This document shows positions 5,484 to 8,110 of a DNA stretch of 8,110 nucleotides, piece after piece (within the stretch, counting starts at the first letter, position 1; each line of letters begins with the position of its first letter). The notes beneath the pieces were generated by a model, which was not told the origin of the DNA, did not search any database, and was given only the letters and a program-made list of their open reading frames with translations. The position numbers and the translations under genes were made by a program. This DNA comes from Chromatiales bacterium (GTDB lineage: Bacteria > Pseudomonadota > Gammaproteobacteria > SZUA-152). The DNA lies in the NCBI GenBank assembly GCA_026999335.1, contig JALTPW010000807.1, forward strand, positions 1 through 8,110, given 5' to 3'.

Positions 5484-8110
5484 ATGAACCCGACACCCGC
5501 CTGCGACTGGCCACAATTCGACCGCCAGCTGAGCGCAACAGACTTGCCTCTACCGCTGTTTCGCCAACAGCTGGCGGCGGCCAACGACAACCTGCAACAG
5601 CGTTTTTTTGCCGGCGAGCCGGTGGAACGGCTGGTCAGTGCACGCGCCGAACTCATGGATCAGTTACTGGTACGCGCCTGGCACAGACAGGTCAGCACCG
5701 ATGCCACTGACATCGCTCTGGTCGCCGTCGGCGGTTATGGCCGCCACGAGCTGCACCCGGGCTCGGACATCGACCTGCTGATCCTGCTGACCGAAGACGA
5801 CACGGCGCACAGCTACGCCGGAGCCATCGAGCACTTCCTGTTGTTTCTGTGGGACCTGAAACTGGAAGTGGGGCAAAGCGTGCGCAGCGTGGACGAATGC
5901 ACGCGGCAGGCGGAACAGGACATCACCGTCGCCACCAATCTCATGGAAGCGCGCCTCCTGAGTGGGCCGCAAAACCTGTTCCAATCCATGAAAAAGGCCG
6001 CCGGACCGGATCGGGTGTGGCCCAGCGCCGATTTTTTTCGCGCCAAGATCGAAGAACAGCAGGCCCGCCATCACCGCTTCCACGACAGTGGCTACAATCT
6101 CGAACCCAACATCAAGGAAAGCCCCGGCGGGCTGCGCGACCTGCAGGTCATCGGCTGGGTGGCCAAACGCCACTTCGGCGCCAACACACTGCACGATCTG
6201 GTCGGCCACGATTTTCTCACCGACCACGAATACCATGCCCTCAACGAAGCACAGAACTTTCTCTGGAAAATACGCTGCGGCCTGCACTATCTCACCGGAC
6301 GGCGTGAAGACCGCCTGCTGTTCGAACACCAGCGCAAACTGGCCGCACAGTTCGGCTATCACGACCAGACCCACAGCATGGCCGTGGAACAATTCATGAA
6401 GGATTACTACCGCACCGTGCTACGCCTGTCGCGGCTCAACGAGATGCTGCTGCAACTGTTCGAGGAAGAGATCCTGCTGGCCAATGTACCCGGCGAACCC
6501 CAGCCCCTGTCGATGGATTTCCAGGCCCGCCATGGCTATCTGGAAGCCGTCAGCGAAGACATCTTCCTACGTCGCCCCACCGCCCTGCTGGAACTGTTCG
6601 TGCTCATGGCCCGCCACCCGGAACTGCGTGGCGTGCGCGCGGGCACCATCCGTCTGGTGCGCGACCATCGCTACCAGATCGATGACAACTTCCGCCGCGA
6701 TCCCAAGGCCCATGCCCTGTTCATCGAGCTGTTCCGCCAGGGCACTGGCCTGACCCACGAGTTACGGCGTATGAACCGCTACGGCGTACTGGCCGCCTAT
6801 CTGCCGGTGTTCGGTCATATTGTCGGGCAGATGCAGCACGACCTGTTTCACATCTACACCGTGGACGAACACACCATGTTCGTGGTGCGCAACCTGCGGC
6901 GCTTCACGGTGGCGGAGTTCCACCACGAATTCCCGCTCTGCAGCAACATCATCCAGCGCACAAAAAAGCAGGAGGTATTAACCCTGGCCGGCTTTTTCCA
7001 CGACATCGGCAAGGGTCGCGGCGGCGACCACTCCCTGCTGGGCGCCGCCGACGCGGTGGTCTTCTGCCGCGACCACGGCATGGGCGAATATGACACCGAG
7101 CTGGTGAAATGGCTGGTGGAGAACCATCTGATCATGTCCACCACCGCACAGCGCAAGGACATCAGCGATCCCGAGGTGATTAGTGAATTCGCCCAGCGTG
7201 TAGGCTCCCAAAAACGCCTCGATCACCTCTATCTGTTGACCGTGGCGGACATCCGCGCCACCAGCGACAGCCTGTGGAATTCATGGAAAGATGCCCTGCT
7301 GGCCGACCTCTACCGCACCACCTCACGCGCCCTGCGTCGCGGCCTGGACAATCCCGTGGCCTGCCATGATCTGATCCGCGAGACACGCGCCCAGGCCCTC
7401 GGCCAGCTGACCCGGCACGGCTGCAGCGAGGTGGCCGTACAACAATTCTGGCAGCGGCTGAATACGGACTATTTTCTGCGTCACTCGGCGGAAGAGATCG
7501 CCTGGCAGACACGCAGCATCCTCGACAAACCGGAGGGTGATGACGAGGCCATGGTACGCGCCTGGGGCCGCACCCATCGTGGCGGCACCGAGATCTTCGT
7601 CTATGCGCAGGATCGCGAATCCCTGTTCGCCACCATCACGGCCACCCTGGAACAACTGGGCCTGAACATCATCGATGCACGCGTCGTGACCTCCTGCAAC
7701 CAGTATGCACTGGACACCTTCCTGGTACTGGATCACAACGACGAGGCCATCACCGATCCGCAACGTCTGGAAGAGATCCAACAGCGCCTCAAACGACAGC
7801 TGGCCGAGCCGGGCCTGCCCTCACAGCAGCAGGGCCAGCTGAGCCGTCAGCAAAGACACTTCCCCATTGCCACCGAGGTGTGGTTCCGTGATGACCTGCG
7901 TAACCAGCGTACGATCATGGAAGTGACCACCAGCGACCGCCCCGGTCTGCTGGCGCGTCTCGCCCGCGCCCTGCTGGAATGCAATGTGTTATTGCAGAGC
8001 GCCAAGATCGCCACCTTTGGCGAGCGTGCGGAGGATATTTTCTTTGTCACGAACAGTGAACAGCAACCGCTGGACACACCACAGTTCGACTGCCTGCGGG
8101 AGGCCATAAA
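5484..8110 (+). CDS. glnD: PII uridylyltransferase / uridylyl-removing enzyme, C-terminus cut by the window edge
   Basis: GlnD senses glutamine: when it is scarce the enzyme uridylylates PII proteins, and when it is abundant it removes the UMP, controlling glutamine synthetase adenylylation and NtrBC signalling. An uninterrupted frame of 875 codons runs to the window end with no stop; E. coli GlnD has 890 residues, so little is missing. The nucleotidyltransferase domain shows VAVGGYGRHEL with Gly83-Gly84, then GSDIDLLIL with Asp95 and Asp97, followed by NIKESPGGLRDLQ at 209-221. The HD hydrolase domain shows His463 and the FFHDIGKGRGGDHS motif with His506-Asp507. Two C-terminal ACT domains, which bind glutamine, begin near residue 703 (EIFVYAQDRESLFATI) and 810 (TIMEVTTSDRPGLLARLA). 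The ATG at 5484 is the first possible start after the in-frame map stop; no strong ribosome binding site precedes it, suggesting coupling to map. Confidence 0.97.
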   Translation, partial: MNPTPACDWPQFDRQLSATDLPLPLFRQQLAAANDNLQQRFFAGEPVERLVSARAELMDQLLVRAWHRQVSTDATDIALVAVGGYGRHELHPGSDIDLLILLTEDDTAHSYAGAIEHFLLFLWDLKLEVGQSVRSVDECTRQAEQDITVATNLMEARLLSGPQNLFQSMKKAAGPDRVWPSADFFRAKIEEQQARHHRFHDSGYNLEPNIKESPGGLRDLQVIGWVAKRHFGANTLHDLVGHDFLTDHEYHALNEAQNFLWKIRCGLHYLTGRREDRLLFEHQRKLAAQFGYHDQTHSMAVEQFMKDYYRTVLRLSRLNEMLLQLFEEEILLANVPGEPQPLSMDFQARHGYLEAVSEDIFLRRPTALLELFVLMARHPELRGVRAGTIRLVRDHRYQIDDNFRRDPKAHALFIELFRQGTGLTHELRRMNRYGVLAAYLPVFGHIVGQMQHDLFHIYTVDEHTMFVVRNLRRFTVAEFHHEFPLCSNIIQRTKKQEVLTLAGFFHDIGKGRGGDHSLLGAADAVVFCRDHGMGEYDTELVKWLVENHLIMSTTAQRKDISDPEVISEFAQRVGSQKRLDHLYLLTVADIRATSDSLWNSWKDALLADLYRTTSRALRRGLDNPVACHDLIRETRAQALGQLTRHGCSEVAVQQFWQRLNTDYFLRHSAEEIAWQTRSILDKPEGDDEAMVRAWGRTHRGGTEIFVYAQDRESLFATITATLEQLGLNIIDARVVTSCNQYALDTFLVLDHNDEAITDPQRLEEIQQRLKRQLAEPGLPSQQQGQLSRQQRHFPIATEVWFRDDLRNQRTIMEVTTSDRPGLLARLARALLECNVLLQSAKIATFGERAEDIFFVTNSEQQPLDTPQFDCLREAI

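Overview
The window looks like a chromosomal housekeeping segment from a gammaproteobacterium. Gene content, gene order and protein motifs all point that way. The leftward set rpsB-tsf-pyrH-frr-uppS (ribosomal protein S2, EF-Ts, UMP kinase, ribosome recycling factor, undecaprenyl diphosphate synthase) diverges from the rightward pair map-glnD (methionine aminopeptidase, PII uridylyltransferase/uridylyl-removing enzyme). The same divergent arrangement is known from Escherichia coli and its relatives. One difference is that dxr, which lies between frr and uppS in E. coli, is absent here. The genus cannot be named from the sequence.

Layout, left to right. The N-terminal 109 codons of uppS run off the left edge (minus strand). 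A 257-nt gap with a perfect 14-bp inverted repeat separates it from frr. Then come frr, pyrH and tsf (pyrH and tsf only 2 nt apart), a hairpin with a short U-run typical of an attenuator, and rpsB. From 3714 to 4685 is a 972-nt divergent intergenic region. Its left part is the rpsB leader: a strong Shine-Dalgarno, a hairpin just upstream of it, a 149-bp segment bounded by 22-nt inverted repeats, and a promoter with a GC-rich discriminator. Its right part is a cluster of nested palindromes (4273-4575). map follows at 4686, and glnD starts 30 nt after it and runs off the right edge at codon 875, probably only a few residues short of its end.

Functionally, the leftward set joins translation (S2, EF-Ts, RRF) to pyrimidine nucleotide supply (UMP kinase) and to the lipid carrier for peptidoglycan (UppS). 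The rightward pair handles N-terminal methionine removal and nitrogen sensing through PII. All proteins appear intact, with the expected catalytic residues, and no frameshift was seen. I found no new protein system. The unusual content is non-coding: several distinct inverted-repeat structures in the rpsB/map spacer, one inside the probable S2 autoregulatory leader, and a short sequence shared between that spacer and the frr-uppS gap.
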